17,428 nucleotides of DNA from Gemmatimonadaceae bacterium (GTDB lineage: Bacteria > Gemmatimonadota > Gemmatimonadetes > Gemmatimonadales > Gemmatimonadaceae), in NCBI GenBank assembly GCA_025357975.1, contig JANYKY010000390.1, positions 1-17,428 on the forward strand, read 5' to 3'. How positions within the stretch are numbered: the stretch's first letter is position 1; each line of letters starts with the position of its first letter. Made by a program: the position numbers and the translations under genes. The notes beneath the pieces are model-generated. The model searched no databases. It saw only the letters and a list, made by a program, of their open reading frames with translations, and was not told the origin of the DNA. Positions 8,742 to 16,902 of this stretch are shown piece by piece.

Positions 8742-9554
8742 CTATCCGGCCATTGCGGGTGCGAGGAATATTCTGTCGCTAATCCGCGATCGAATCCTTT
8801 CGTACAGAATGCGACCTTTTTCGACAGTGGCGAGCGACGGCCGCCCGATGGAGCCAGCGCTGTTTCCGGGAACCTTCAGTGAGCCGCGCCGGTAACGCCG
8901 CAGCTCTTCGCGGGACATCATATAGTCACGAGCGAGCTCCTGGTGTACCATCTGCGGAGCCAGATAGAGCATAATGGATGTCTCGACTTCATCGCCGTGC
9001 ATCGCTTCGGTCTGGCCTTCGAGCAGCTCGGAAAGATTGACGGCGAAGATATCGACGACACGAACGCGCGCGTTGGCGGTGATGACAGTAGCCAGGGCTT
9101 CCTGATGTGGATCGTGCCCGTGGGCCGTGAGAAGTATGAATTCCCTGAACCCGGTTGCTTCCCATGAATCCAGCAGGTCATTGAGCATGCGGTGCAGCGT
9201 TTTTTTTCGGACCGAGGCGTTCCCTGTGAAGCCACGTTCCGTATCGACATTTACGCCGAACTCGACAGTTGGAGCGCGCAAGACTCCGTATTCGGCCGAC
9301 AGGTCGTCGGCGAGCCGCTCGGCGATGAAAGTCGCCGTGCCAAGCGGCAGGTGAGGACCGTGCTGCTCGCACGTTCCAACCGGTATGATGAGGCGGGCAT
9401 CACCAGCGATGACTGCCTCGATCTGCATCGGAAGAAGCTCCTTGATTCTCAACGGAGCGTTGTGCGGCAACGGAACGATGGGCGCGTGTGGCGCCGTCGT
9501 CGGCAGGGGTGCGTCGTCGACGGCGCGGGATTGCAAAGGTGACGGACGATTCAT
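8742..9554 (-). CDS. Creatininase-family metal-dependent hydrolase, divergent active site
   Basis: This protein belongs to the creatininase/creatinine amidohydrolase superfamily of cyclic-amide hydrolases, usually 240-260 residues. From the ATG at 9554 it has 270. Recognisable segments are PVGTCEQHGPHLPLGTAT (Glu63, His65), GFTGNASVRKKTL, ILLTAHGHDPHQEAL (His145, His147, His150; usually NGHGGN) and HGDEVETS (His186, Glu191). The aspartate that normally ends LPLxTD is Ala74, so one metal ligand of characterised creatininases is missing; extra histidines of HGHDPH might compensate. Starts are uncertain. A GTG at 9602 extends it. The ATG at 9428, preceded by AAGGAG with a 9-nt spacer, gives 228 residues and drops a Pro/Ala-rich N-terminus. 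It is co-directional with the exporter 72 nt away. True creatinine hydrolysis is not implied. Confidence 0.85.
   Translation of the reverse strand: MNRPSPLQSRAVDDAPLPTTAPHAPIVPLPHNAPLRIKELLPMQIEAVIAGDARLIIPVGTCEQHGPHLPLGTATFIAERLADDLSAEYGVLRAPTVEFGVNVDTERGFTGNASVRKKTLHRMLNDLLDSWEATGFREFILLTAHGHDPHQEALATVITANARVRVVDIFAVNLSELLEGQTEAMHGDEVETSIMLYLAPQMVHQELARDYMMSREELRRYRRGSLKVPGNSAGSIGRPSLATVEKGRILYERIRSRISDRIFLAPAMAG
9535..9542 (+). promoter_or_regulatory. Ribosome binding site for ATG 9553
   Basis: AAAGGTGA lies 10 nt before ATG 9553. It is the only good Shine-Dalgarno/ATG pair upstream of the histidine kinase body, and it supports 9553 as the natural start although that ATG is one base out of frame with the downstream gene. 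Confidence 0.55.
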
Positions 9555-12500
9555 GCGCTGGGAGCGGCTATTAGGGTACTGAAGGGTCGTTGGGCACGGC
9601 ACCGGGCACTGCTCCTGGCAGGTGCCGCGATCGTAGCGCTCGCGTGGTGGCTCCGGAACCCGCTTCTACCTTATGGTGGGGAAAGTGCCGGCGCCAGCGA
9701 TTTCTCGAGTCGTTTCGAGACGGGAAGTGATACCGAGGTCCGGCATCTCGAAGCGCTTCGCGAGCTGAGGTTGAAGATAGCGCAGGTCGAGGGTCAGCTG
9801 CGAAAGTCTGCGTCTCTGGCTTTGCAGGCCCCCGCCGACCCCGAGGGCGCGTTCGCGTTTGTGAGAAAGCTCCCAGGCTCGCGCGAAAACGGGATTGTGG
9901 TGACCGACCGAGGCATGCCGCTCGCATGGAGCGGGCAAATCAAGACCGGCCTGACGGACGTCGCCAACGGAACCGTTGTCGTCACTACTCCGTTCTATGT
10001 GTCGCTCCAAGTCGCGGTCAGCTCGGGCGGCAGGCGCGCGATCGCAATGGCTCTAGTTCACGCCGAGCCGCCGGCGGATCGCATCGCCATCGCAGTCGAT
10101 CAGCGCCTCACGGCCACGAAAACGGTAGAGAGCTTCCGCTTCGGCGTTCCGGAGGATTCGACAGGCGAACTGGTTCTGGCCGCGAGCGGAGCCCCGCTCA
10201 TGCGAATCGATGCCACCTCACTTTCTACTGGCGTGGTGAACTTCGCCGAGGCGGCCGCGGCTCGGGGTCGTGGAATCATACTCGTCGCGGTCGGGCTTCT
10301 TGCACTGCTCGTGATAGCCTGGTCGGATCGCCGCTCTCCCGGGCTGCGGCTCATGGTACTGGTGATGGCGCTGCTCACAGTTGCCCTTGTGCCATGGAAT
10401 AACTTTTCAAATTTCTCCAGGCTTTTCGACCCGGCCTACTATTATCTGGCGGCCGGTGGTACTCTCGCCGCCAACTCCGGCGTGCTCGCGATGTCGGCGT
10501 CACTGCTGTTCCTCGCGGTCATCGCGATCGTGCGTTCGAGGCGTTTCGCCCTGCCGCGAGCAATGGCGCTGCCGGCAGCTCTCATTTCAGTGGTGGTCGG
10601 CATTCTCGTCGTGTCAGTCGCCGCGAGCGGAATCTCTCTTCCGCCGTCAGGCTCGACGATGGTTCTTTGGCTCGCATGGGAAACGCCATTGTTTCTCATG
10701 TTGTTCGCATTCTGGCTTGCCGCACTATGGCTTGTGCGCACCAACCGGCCGCGCCGCAAGGCGCCCCAGATGAGAGAGTCCGCGCTCCTTGCAACGGCCG
10801 CGGCGATCGTTGCGGTATTCATTGTATGGCGGGCGACGACGGATCAGCGTCGCGACCTCGCCGCGCGTGACGTTGCATCGCTGCAGCAGACAGATCGCGA
10901 TGCCGGTGTTCTTCTTACGCGCCTCGCCAAGCAGCTCGCCGAATACGACACGCCTGGAACACGCGCTGATCTTCTCAAGCGATATGTGACTTCTGATCTT
11001 GCTGCAGCCGATCTCGAAGTCACTCTCGCAACCTGGACGCAGGAAGGTGCTGCGCAGTCGCGACTCGAGCTTGCACCGGTCGCATTTGAATCCACGTCGG
11101 TTGCGCAGGTTGTCGCTGCTGCGTTGGCGAGCGGCCGGCCATCGATTCGCGAAGCGCTCGGGCCTGCAGGTCGCCAGCTCATAATGGCAGTATCTCATCG
11201 CGGCGGCGGCGCGACGTCGGTTGTGGTCTCCCCGCGAACCCGACTGATCGAGCAAAACCCTTACACGGTACTGCTCGGCTTCAACATCCCGGTCCAGGCA
11301 GAGCCTCCGTATACGATGACTCTCGCCGACGTCCCGCAACACGGTACGCTCAAGCCGGGCCGGCTCGTTTGGCGGCGTATCGGTGACGAATGGCACGGCG
11401 ATGAGCTCATCACCACGTCAAATGGCCCGGCGCGCGCGCACGTCGAGGTTGACTTGCGGTCGCCGGCCACGCGATTCGTTCGCGGATCGCTGATAGTGAT
11501 TTTCGACATCGCCATCGCGGGTCTCATCTGGGCCCTCGGCGCCATGGCGGAAGGTGGATTCTGGAGATGGGTGAGGCGACGAGGCTCTCGCTGGCTTCGC
11601 AGTTACCGGGGGCGGCTGAGTCTGGCGCTTTGTCTTTTTTTCATCTTGCCTGCTGTCGCGTTTGCGACGTGGTCGTATCAGCGCCTGCGTAGCGATGACA
11701 AAAGCGTGCGTGAGCTGCTCGTCGACGAGACGTTGCGGCGCGTAGCGGGGCTGACTGGCGCCGAGGGCGAGAGCCAGCAGGCGAATGACGACACTCCACT
11801 CTTTCTCTACGCCAACGGAATGCTCTCCGCGAGCAAGGATTCGCTCTACGCGCTGCTGTCGCCGGGGGGAAGCGCACTGCCCCCAAACGTTGACATCGAC
11901 ATCGTTGCAGATGGAGAACAGGTCGCCAGCTGGGAGCAGCGATTGCCCTCGGCCAATGTGTTCTGGGGTTATCGGGCGACGATCGGATCAACGGGACAAC
12001 GCGTCGTGCTGTCGGCGCCAGCGAGAAGCGACGAGCTCGTGCTCGACAGGCGTCGCCGCGATCTCACACTCCTTGTTCTTTTCGCGACGGCGCTTGGTGC
12101 TATCGCAGCGTTCTGGCTGAGCGGATTTGCGGCGCGAATTCTTGCGCGTGATCTGGAGATCAGCCGGATAGAAGTTTCACGGGCAGAGCGTGTTCTTGCA
12201 TGGGGCGAGATGGCGCAGCAAATCGCTCATGAGATCAAGAATCCGTTGACGCCCATTCGGCTCGGCGTGCAGCATCTTCGTCGCGCCCGAAACGATCCGC
12301 GTGTTGATTTCGATCAAGTGCTCAACGAAAACGTGACAAGAATTCTTTCAGAGATCGATCACCTCGATGAGATCGCCCGCGCTTTCAGCCGTTATGGGAG
12401 TGCACCGGCCGATCTCCCACCGGCCGAGGAGATCGATGTTGCGTCTATACTGCGTGATGTGGTTGGGCTTGAGAGAATTGGAATCAGCGGAGTTGAATGG

Positions 12501-12857
12501 TTGCTCGAGGGAGCGGATCAGATTGTTGTCGCGCGAGCACGCAGCGACGAGCTCAGGGATGTTCTGCTCAACGTATTTGAAAACGCGAGGCTCGCGCGTG
12601 CGCGCAATGTTCGGGTCCGAGTGCTTCGGGGTGAAAGAGCCGTGACTATCGAGGTCGAGGACGATGGATCCGGGATTCCGGCAGCCGCGCTGAACCGCGT
12701 GTTCGAGCCGCATTTCTCGACGCGAACGACAGGAAGCGGGCTGGGCCTCGCGATCAGCCGCCGCCTGCTCGAATCGTGGGGTGGGACAATCGATCTGAAA
12801 AGCGACGCAGGCCGCGGTGCGAAAGTGTGCATCACTCTCCAGTCGGCAGTCACGTGA
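9553..12857 (+). CDS. Large multipass sensor histidine kinase, NtrY-like core, apparent 5' frameshift
   Basis: This inner-membrane sensor kinase has about 1101 residues if read from ATG 9553 with the frame corrected by one base. As written, that ATG reaches a stop at 9582. The body frame is open from 9543 but has no ATG, GTG or TTG before the TTG at 9771, which would delete the first membrane helix (residues about 19-37). The order is TM1; an extracytoplasmic domain to about 240; five or six clustered TMs to about 430; a second soluble domain to about 645; two more TMs; a short extracytoplasmic loop; and a last TM at about 838-858. A linker leads to the H-box EIAHEIKNPLTPI-like segment QIAHEIKNPLTPIRLG (phospho-acceptor His893). 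The ATPase domain has N-box NVFENA (Asn1011), DDGSGIP, FEPHFSTRTTGSGLGLAISRR. NtrY-type kinases control nitrogen or redox responses, but the sensor here is much larger and no function can be assigned. It overlaps the next gene by 4 nt. No response regulator is nearby. Confidence 0.88.
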
Positions 12858-14623
12858 GCTCATCACGTCGCACTCCAGTCGAGTCTCGTAAGGCGGGAAC
12901 GTTGCCGCCCCACATCGCGGGATGGCAGCTGCCGCCAGAATGGACGTGGGGATCCGAAGGATATTTCGGTGATCAGCGGCACTATCAACAGGTCGTCGAT
13001 GGTCTTGGTCGCTCGCTCTCGCTCGTGACAGTCCCCAATAATGCGCACCATGGGTGGATTCTTTCGGAAGCGCGAAACCTTGCGCACAGAAATCATGCAA
13101 CGATTCCGACGACCTATCATTTCTGGCATGCCCAGGGCGAAACGCGGCGGGGGCCGGGATATCTGCGACGATGGATCACCGGTGAGACAGTTCGGGCCCA
13201 TCTCAATCGAATGGGAACCGCGGAGATTCCCTATGTGCTTCAGGTGCTGCGCGGGGTCGCATCGAGCCTGTCATACCTGCACGACAATGGTACGACCCAC
13301 GGAGCTCTGACACAGGATACCGTGTGGGTTGCGCCGACTGGACGCTTGTGGATGCTGGAGTGGCAGTGGGCGATTCCGCGGGAAGAAATTCCGGCCGGGA
13401 TGCGACCGCTGCTCGCTGGTGGGTTTCCGGATGGCGGGCGCCCGCCGACGGCGCGTCCGCCTGAGTGGGCCAATAACGAGTGGATTCCCACTGCGGCAAG
13501 CGACCAGTGGCAGCTCGCGTCGATTTGCTTCGCGGTGCTTACTGGCGAGGATCCACCTGCGTCAGATGTGCCCCCGGTGAGACTGATTCGGCCGGAGACT
13601 CCCGCTTCGGTTGCTGCGGCGATAGATCGCGCGCTGTCGGCAAATCCCGCTGACAGGTTTTCGTCCGCCGCTGCGATGCTGCGGACCGCCGACCGTGGCT
13701 ACGCGAGCCGCGGATCGCTCATCCTTCCACTGGCTGAGCCGGCGGTACAGGAAGGCGAGGCGACGCACGAAGCACGAGTTAGATGGGCCCTCGGCGATGA
13801 CTATGAGGTGCTCTCGGCGCTTGGGTCGGGAAGCTTTGGGCGAGTGTGGCGGGCGAGAGATCTTTCGCTCGAGCGGGAAGTGGCGCTGAAGGTTCTGCAT
13901 CCGCACGTGGCTGCTGATGCGCGCGCGGTGAGTGCGTTTTGGCGGGAAGCGAAGCTTGCTGCTCAGCTTGCTCACCCGGCGATCGTTCCGATCTACGACT
14001 GGGATTCGAGAGGAGATCTGTCGTGGTACACGATGGAGCTTGCGGACGAGGGTTCGGTTGCAAATCTCGTCGCCCGCAGCGGGCCGCGTACCATTGAGGA
14101 GATCGCGCCGCAGATAGAGCTATTGATTGACGGTCTGGCGGCGGCTCATGGGGTGGGTGTAGTCCACCGCGATCTCAAGCCCGCGAACATTCTCATCGAC
14201 CGATATGGCCGGTGGAGGATGACTGATTTCGGAATCGCCAATGCGACTGGTGAGGACGTGATTGGAACGACGGGAACTCCGGCATTTGCGGCGCCCGAGC
14301 AGCTTCTCGGGGAGCCTCAGGGTGCATCGGTGGACTATTTCGCACTAGCGGCGATTGTAGCGTTCGCGCTTACCGCGCGGCCGCCATTCGGAGATGGAGA
14401 TGCCGAGCAGATTGTGGCTCGTCAGCTGGCGGGGAAGTTTGATACTTCCGCGTTTGCGCCGTCGGTGGGAGAATGGCTGAAGCGCGGTCTGGCGGTCGAG
14501 GTGGATGCAAGATTTTCCGATGCGGTGGAGATGAAGGACGCCTGGCGAGCAGCGGTTCGCGCGGCGAAGCGGAGGGAGCGTGCTGCGTGGTGGCGACGAA
14601 ACTCGGCCGGACGGGGGCTTTAA
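12854..14623 (+). CDS. Tandem pseudokinase-Ser/Thr protein kinase
   Basis: This 589-residue protein starts at GTG 12854 within GTGA, sharing 4 nt with the histidine kinase stop. No Shine-Dalgarno sequence is visible, so coupling is likely. Residues about 30-290 form a degenerate kinase fold. There is no glycine loop or β3 lysine, HRD is replaced by HGA (149-151), the catalytic-loop Asn by Thr156, and DFG by EWQ (169-171). A kinase-like helical C-lobe remains (SDQWQLASICFAVLTGEDPP; NPADRFSSAAAML). Residues 317-575 are an intact Hanks-type kinase: glycine loop GSGSFGRV (324-331), Lys346 (VALKVL), HRDLKPAN (438-445), DFG (458-460), GTPAFAAPEQ, and a conserved acidic/helical C-lobe. The C-terminus is basic (AKRRERAAWWRR). 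There is no TM or PASTA domain, so it is presumably cytosolic or tethered by the membrane kinase. The role of the pseudokinase, as autoinhibitor or scaffold, is inferred only. Confidence 0.93.
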   Translation: MSSSRRTPVESRKAGTLPPHIAGWQLPPEWTWGSEGYFGDQRHYQQVVDGLGRSLSLVTVPNNAHHGWILSEARNLAHRNHATIPTTYHFWHAQGETRRGPGYLRRWITGETVRAHLNRMGTAEIPYVLQVLRGVASSLSYLHDNGTTHGALTQDTVWVAPTGRLWMLEWQWAIPREEIPAGMRPLLAGGFPDGGRPPTARPPEWANNEWIPTAASDQWQLASICFAVLTGEDPPASDVPPVRLIRPETPASVAAAIDRALSANPADRFSSAAAMLRTADRGYASRGSLILPLAEPAVQEGEATHEARVRWALGDDYEVLSALGSGSFGRVWRARDLSLEREVALKVLHPHVAADARAVSAFWREAKLAAQLAHPAIVPIYDWDSRGDLSWYTMELADEGSVANLVARSGPRTIEEIAPQIELLIDGLAAAHGVGVVHRDLKPANILIDRYGRWRMTDFGIANATGEDVIGTTGTPAFAAPEQLLGEPQGASVDYFALAAIVAFALTARPPFGDGDAEQIVARQLAGKFDTSAFAPSVGEWLKRGLAVEVDARFSDAVEMKDAWRAAVRAAKRRERAAWWRRNSAGRGL

Positions 14624-14960
14624 AAGGGCTTTGGCGGGTGTTCGATTGGGGTCCGTGTTTCGTTTGGTGGCTCCGAAATTGCAAGCCCCATCGTCGGCTA
14701 CAAAGTCAGATGTCCGAACTTCTCAACGCATTGGCTGCTATATGTTTGCAACGTCGAGACAGAGGCTGTGAATGAGCGTGGAATCCGCGGGCGAGGTCGC
14801 CTAGCGCGTAGAGAAAAATTCGCTAAGTTTGGCCGCTGGGCAACGAGGTTCCTCATTGGGACTTCAGCGCCCACCGGCATGCATCCTGCCTAACGGCAAT
14901 CGCGACAACGATGTTCCGGTTGTAGTAGCTGTATCCACCATTCGAAAGAGGTAATTCATC
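14624..14960 (+). other. Long leader/intergenic region, no convincing gene
   Basis: These 337 nt separate the kinase stop from the OmpA-family start. Short open frames that overlap the kinase 3' end have no ribosome binding site and unlikely composition. No clear terminator follows the kinase gene. A TAAGTTTG box near 14825-14832 resembles the -7 element of some Bacteroidota promoters, but no matching upstream element is seen. The region probably holds the promoter and 5' untranslated leader of the OmpA gene; I cannot place them. Confidence 0.4.
14945..14952 (+). promoter_or_regulatory. Ribosome binding site of the OmpA-family gene
   Basis: AAAGAGGT ends 8 nt before ATG 14961. It fixes the start of the OmpA-family protein and agrees with the signal peptide beginning at that codon. 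Confidence 0.75.
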
Positions 14961-16712
14961 ATGTTAAGAAGACGTTGGACCGTCTGCGCAATGACGGCCT
15001 TGCTCTTCGGCGGAACGGCCGCTGCACAAGAGCCGGGAACGCTGTTGCTGGGCGGCTTTGGGCAGTACACCAAGTTCGACAACTCGCTGAATCTGGACAA
15101 AGTGTTCGGCGTTGGCGGACGGGTCGGCGCCTACTTTGCTCCGAACTGGAATCTTGAGTGGGAAGATTCCTACAACAAGCCAAATCAGACCGCTCCGGGC
15201 CAGACCGATAAGATCTGGTATGGTCCAGTTTCGATGCGCGTCCGCTACAGCTTCCCGTTCGCGGGATTGGCGGCGTTCCATATCGGCGCTGGTCCAGTGC
15301 TGACGTCTTACGCGGGTTACGAGCCCGATGAGCCGACCGGAACCGAGCTGCAGATTATTCGCCAGAACAGACGCGGCTACAACTACGGTGCCGAAGGTGA
15401 TGTCGGCTTCTCGGTTGGTCTTGGCCCTGTTTCGCTTCGCCTCGACGGTATCGCCGACTACATGCCGAATGGCGGCACGGTCGGTGGAACGACGAGCGCA
15501 ACGTACGGCGGGCACACGAACTTCCGCGGCCAGGCCGGCCTCGAGTTCCGTCCGAACATCTCCGACCTTTTCGGCGGAATGGCTTCGAACGCCAGCGTTG
15601 CTCCGTGGGCACCATACACGTTCTGGGACGAGCTCGCACCCAACGAGTGGGCCCTCCCGGGCATGCTCGAAATCGGCGCATTCGGCCAGTACACGCATTT
15701 CGATACAAAGGCACCTGGTCATCCGAAGTCGGGAATCGGCTACGGCGGACGCGTTGGTGTGTTCCTTTCGGATCCGCACTGGGAGCTTGAAGGCGACGGA
15801 CAGTACACGCCGAACCGCGACCGTGATCCACTTCCCCCGGTCGGTTTCAATCGCAACACGATCACGTATTCGTCGTTCGCGCTTCGCATGCTCTATAACA
15901 TCCCGCTCGCCGATCGCATTCAGTTCCTGCTCGGTGTCGGTGGCGTACGCAGCAACTACAGCTCGCAGAACGTTGCCAACACTGATCGCCAGTTCCAGTT
16001 CAACTATGGCGTAAGCGGTGATGCCGGCTTGCGATTTGGAATCACGAATCGCGTAGCGCTTCGCGTCGACGGTATCGCGGACTACATGAAGGACACGAAG
16101 AACCTGAACCTGATCGGCCGCGCTGGCTTGAGCCTCCTTGTTGGTGGCGCCCGCCGCGAAGCCATGTGCACGTACGCTGGTCTGGAGAACATTCCGGCAT
16201 CCAGCGCGCAGTGCGTAGCACCGGCACCGCCGCCACCGCCAGTCGTAACGGCGATGTGCGCCTACCCCGGACTTGGTGGAATCACGGCAGCTGATCCCGC
16301 ATGCGTCGCTCCGCCAGTAGTAGTGGCAGTCGATACCGCAGCGATCACGGCTCCGATCTACTTCGACTACGACAAGTCGGACATCCGCACCGATGCGGCA
16401 GCGACCCTCGATCGCAAGATCCCGTGGCTCACGGCCAACCCCGGAATGCGTATCCGTATCGAAGGCAATGCAGATGAGCGCGGTTCGGATGAGTACAACC
16501 TGGCCCTCGGCCAGCGTCGTGCCGCCTCCGCGAAGCGTTACCTCGTCGAGCATGGCATCGACATGAGCCGCTTCGACCTCGTCAGCTATGGCGAAGAGAA
16601 GCCGGTTTGCACGGACCACAATGAGGATTGCTGGCAGCGTAACCGCCGCGATGACTTTGTTATCGTGACGATCGGCGCCGACAACATCGTTGTTCCGCCA
16701 AGCGGTGAGTAA
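14961..16712 (+). CDS. OmpA-family outer-membrane protein with two barrel repeats
   Basis: This 583-residue protein has a signal peptide (about residues 1-22, cleaved near AAA-Q). Two related beta-rich repeats follow: residues about 26-230 begin GTLLLGGFGQYTKFD, and residues about 234-400 begin GMLEIGAFGQYTHFD. Each continues with a GGRVG-hydrophobic motif, an aromatic strand pattern, and ends in RLDGIADYM or RVDGIADYM. A linker with two copies of a cysteine motif and a proline run (about 402-452) leads to the OmpA/Pal peptidoglycan-binding domain (464-583): IYFDYDKSDIRTDAA, IEGNADERGSDEYNLALGQRRA, and the NRRDDF segment. Asp and Arg residues that bind diaminopimelate in this fold appear in NADERG and NRR. 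A cysteine pair occurs in CTDHNEDC. It likely anchors the outer membrane to the cell wall. It appears monocistronic, ended by the terminator at 16730. Confidence 0.95.
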   Translation: MLRRRWTVCAMTALLFGGTAAAQEPGTLLLGGFGQYTKFDNSLNLDKVFGVGGRVGAYFAPNWNLEWEDSYNKPNQTAPGQTDKIWYGPVSMRVRYSFPFAGLAAFHIGAGPVLTSYAGYEPDEPTGTELQIIRQNRRGYNYGAEGDVGFSVGLGPVSLRLDGIADYMPNGGTVGGTTSATYGGHTNFRGQAGLEFRPNISDLFGGMASNASVAPWAPYTFWDELAPNEWALPGMLEIGAFGQYTHFDTKAPGHPKSGIGYGGRVGVFLSDPHWELEGDGQYTPNRDRDPLPPVGFNRNTITYSSFALRMLYNIPLADRIQFLLGVGGVRSNYSSQNVANTDRQFQFNYGVSGDAGLRFGITNRVALRVDGIADYMKDTKNLNLIGRAGLSLLVGGARREAMCTYAGLENIPASSAQCVAPAPPPPPVVTAMCAYPGLGGITAADPACVAPPVVVAVDTAAITAPIYFDYDKSDIRTDAAATLDRKIPWLTANPGMRIRIEGNADERGSDEYNLALGQRRAASAKRYLVEHGIDMSRFDLVSYGEEKPVCTDHNEDCWQRNRRDDFVIVTIGADNIVVPPSGE

Positions 16713-16729
16713 GAAGTAGCAGCTGAATA

Positions 16730-16767
16730 AAAAAAGCGGGGCGTCGATCTGACGCCCCGCTTTTTTA
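16730..16767 (+). terminator. Strong intrinsic terminator
   Basis: A perfect 10-bp GC-rich stem, GCGGGGCGTC (16736-16745) with GACGCCCCGC (16751-16760), closes a 5-nt loop GATCT. A run of six A precedes the stem and six T follow, so it could also terminate transcription arriving from the right on the minus strand. It lies 18 nt after the OmpA-family stop. Confidence 0.95.
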
Positions 16768-16902
16768 TTCGGTGACGGCGAGTTCAAAGGGAACGGTTCT
16801 CGCTTCAGCTTTGATTAGAGCCAATGACCGCGAGGTAGCAGATGTGTCTTCAGAGCGCCACGGCTCCTAAAAGCAAACGATCATCAATGGAGTGAATTCG
16901 AA

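Noticed and set aside
9553..9582. Programmed -1 frameshift for the histidine kinase
   Set aside because: No classical slippery heptamer is present between the ATG and TGA; a missing base in the GGG run is simpler, so I did not call a programmed event.
12776..12853. Upstream in-frame start for the pseudokinase-kinase gene
   Set aside because: It would overlap the histidine kinase catalytic end by 82 nt and encodes a non-homologous basic stretch; the GTG at 12854 overlapping the stop is a standard coupled start.
14473..14775. Short open frames spanning the kinase 3' end into the leader region
   Set aside because: They overlap the real kinase gene, lack ribosome binding sites and have no recognisable features.
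14825..14832. TAAGTTTG as a Bacteroidota-type promoter element
   Set aside because: A single octamer match without an upstream -33 element is expected by chance; it is mentioned in the leader entry only.
14964..16787. A 607-codon minus-strand open frame opposite the OmpA-family gene
   Set aside because: The plus-strand frame has a ribosome binding site, signal peptide and recognisable OmpA domain; the antisense frame is a codon-bias shadow with no recognisable domain.
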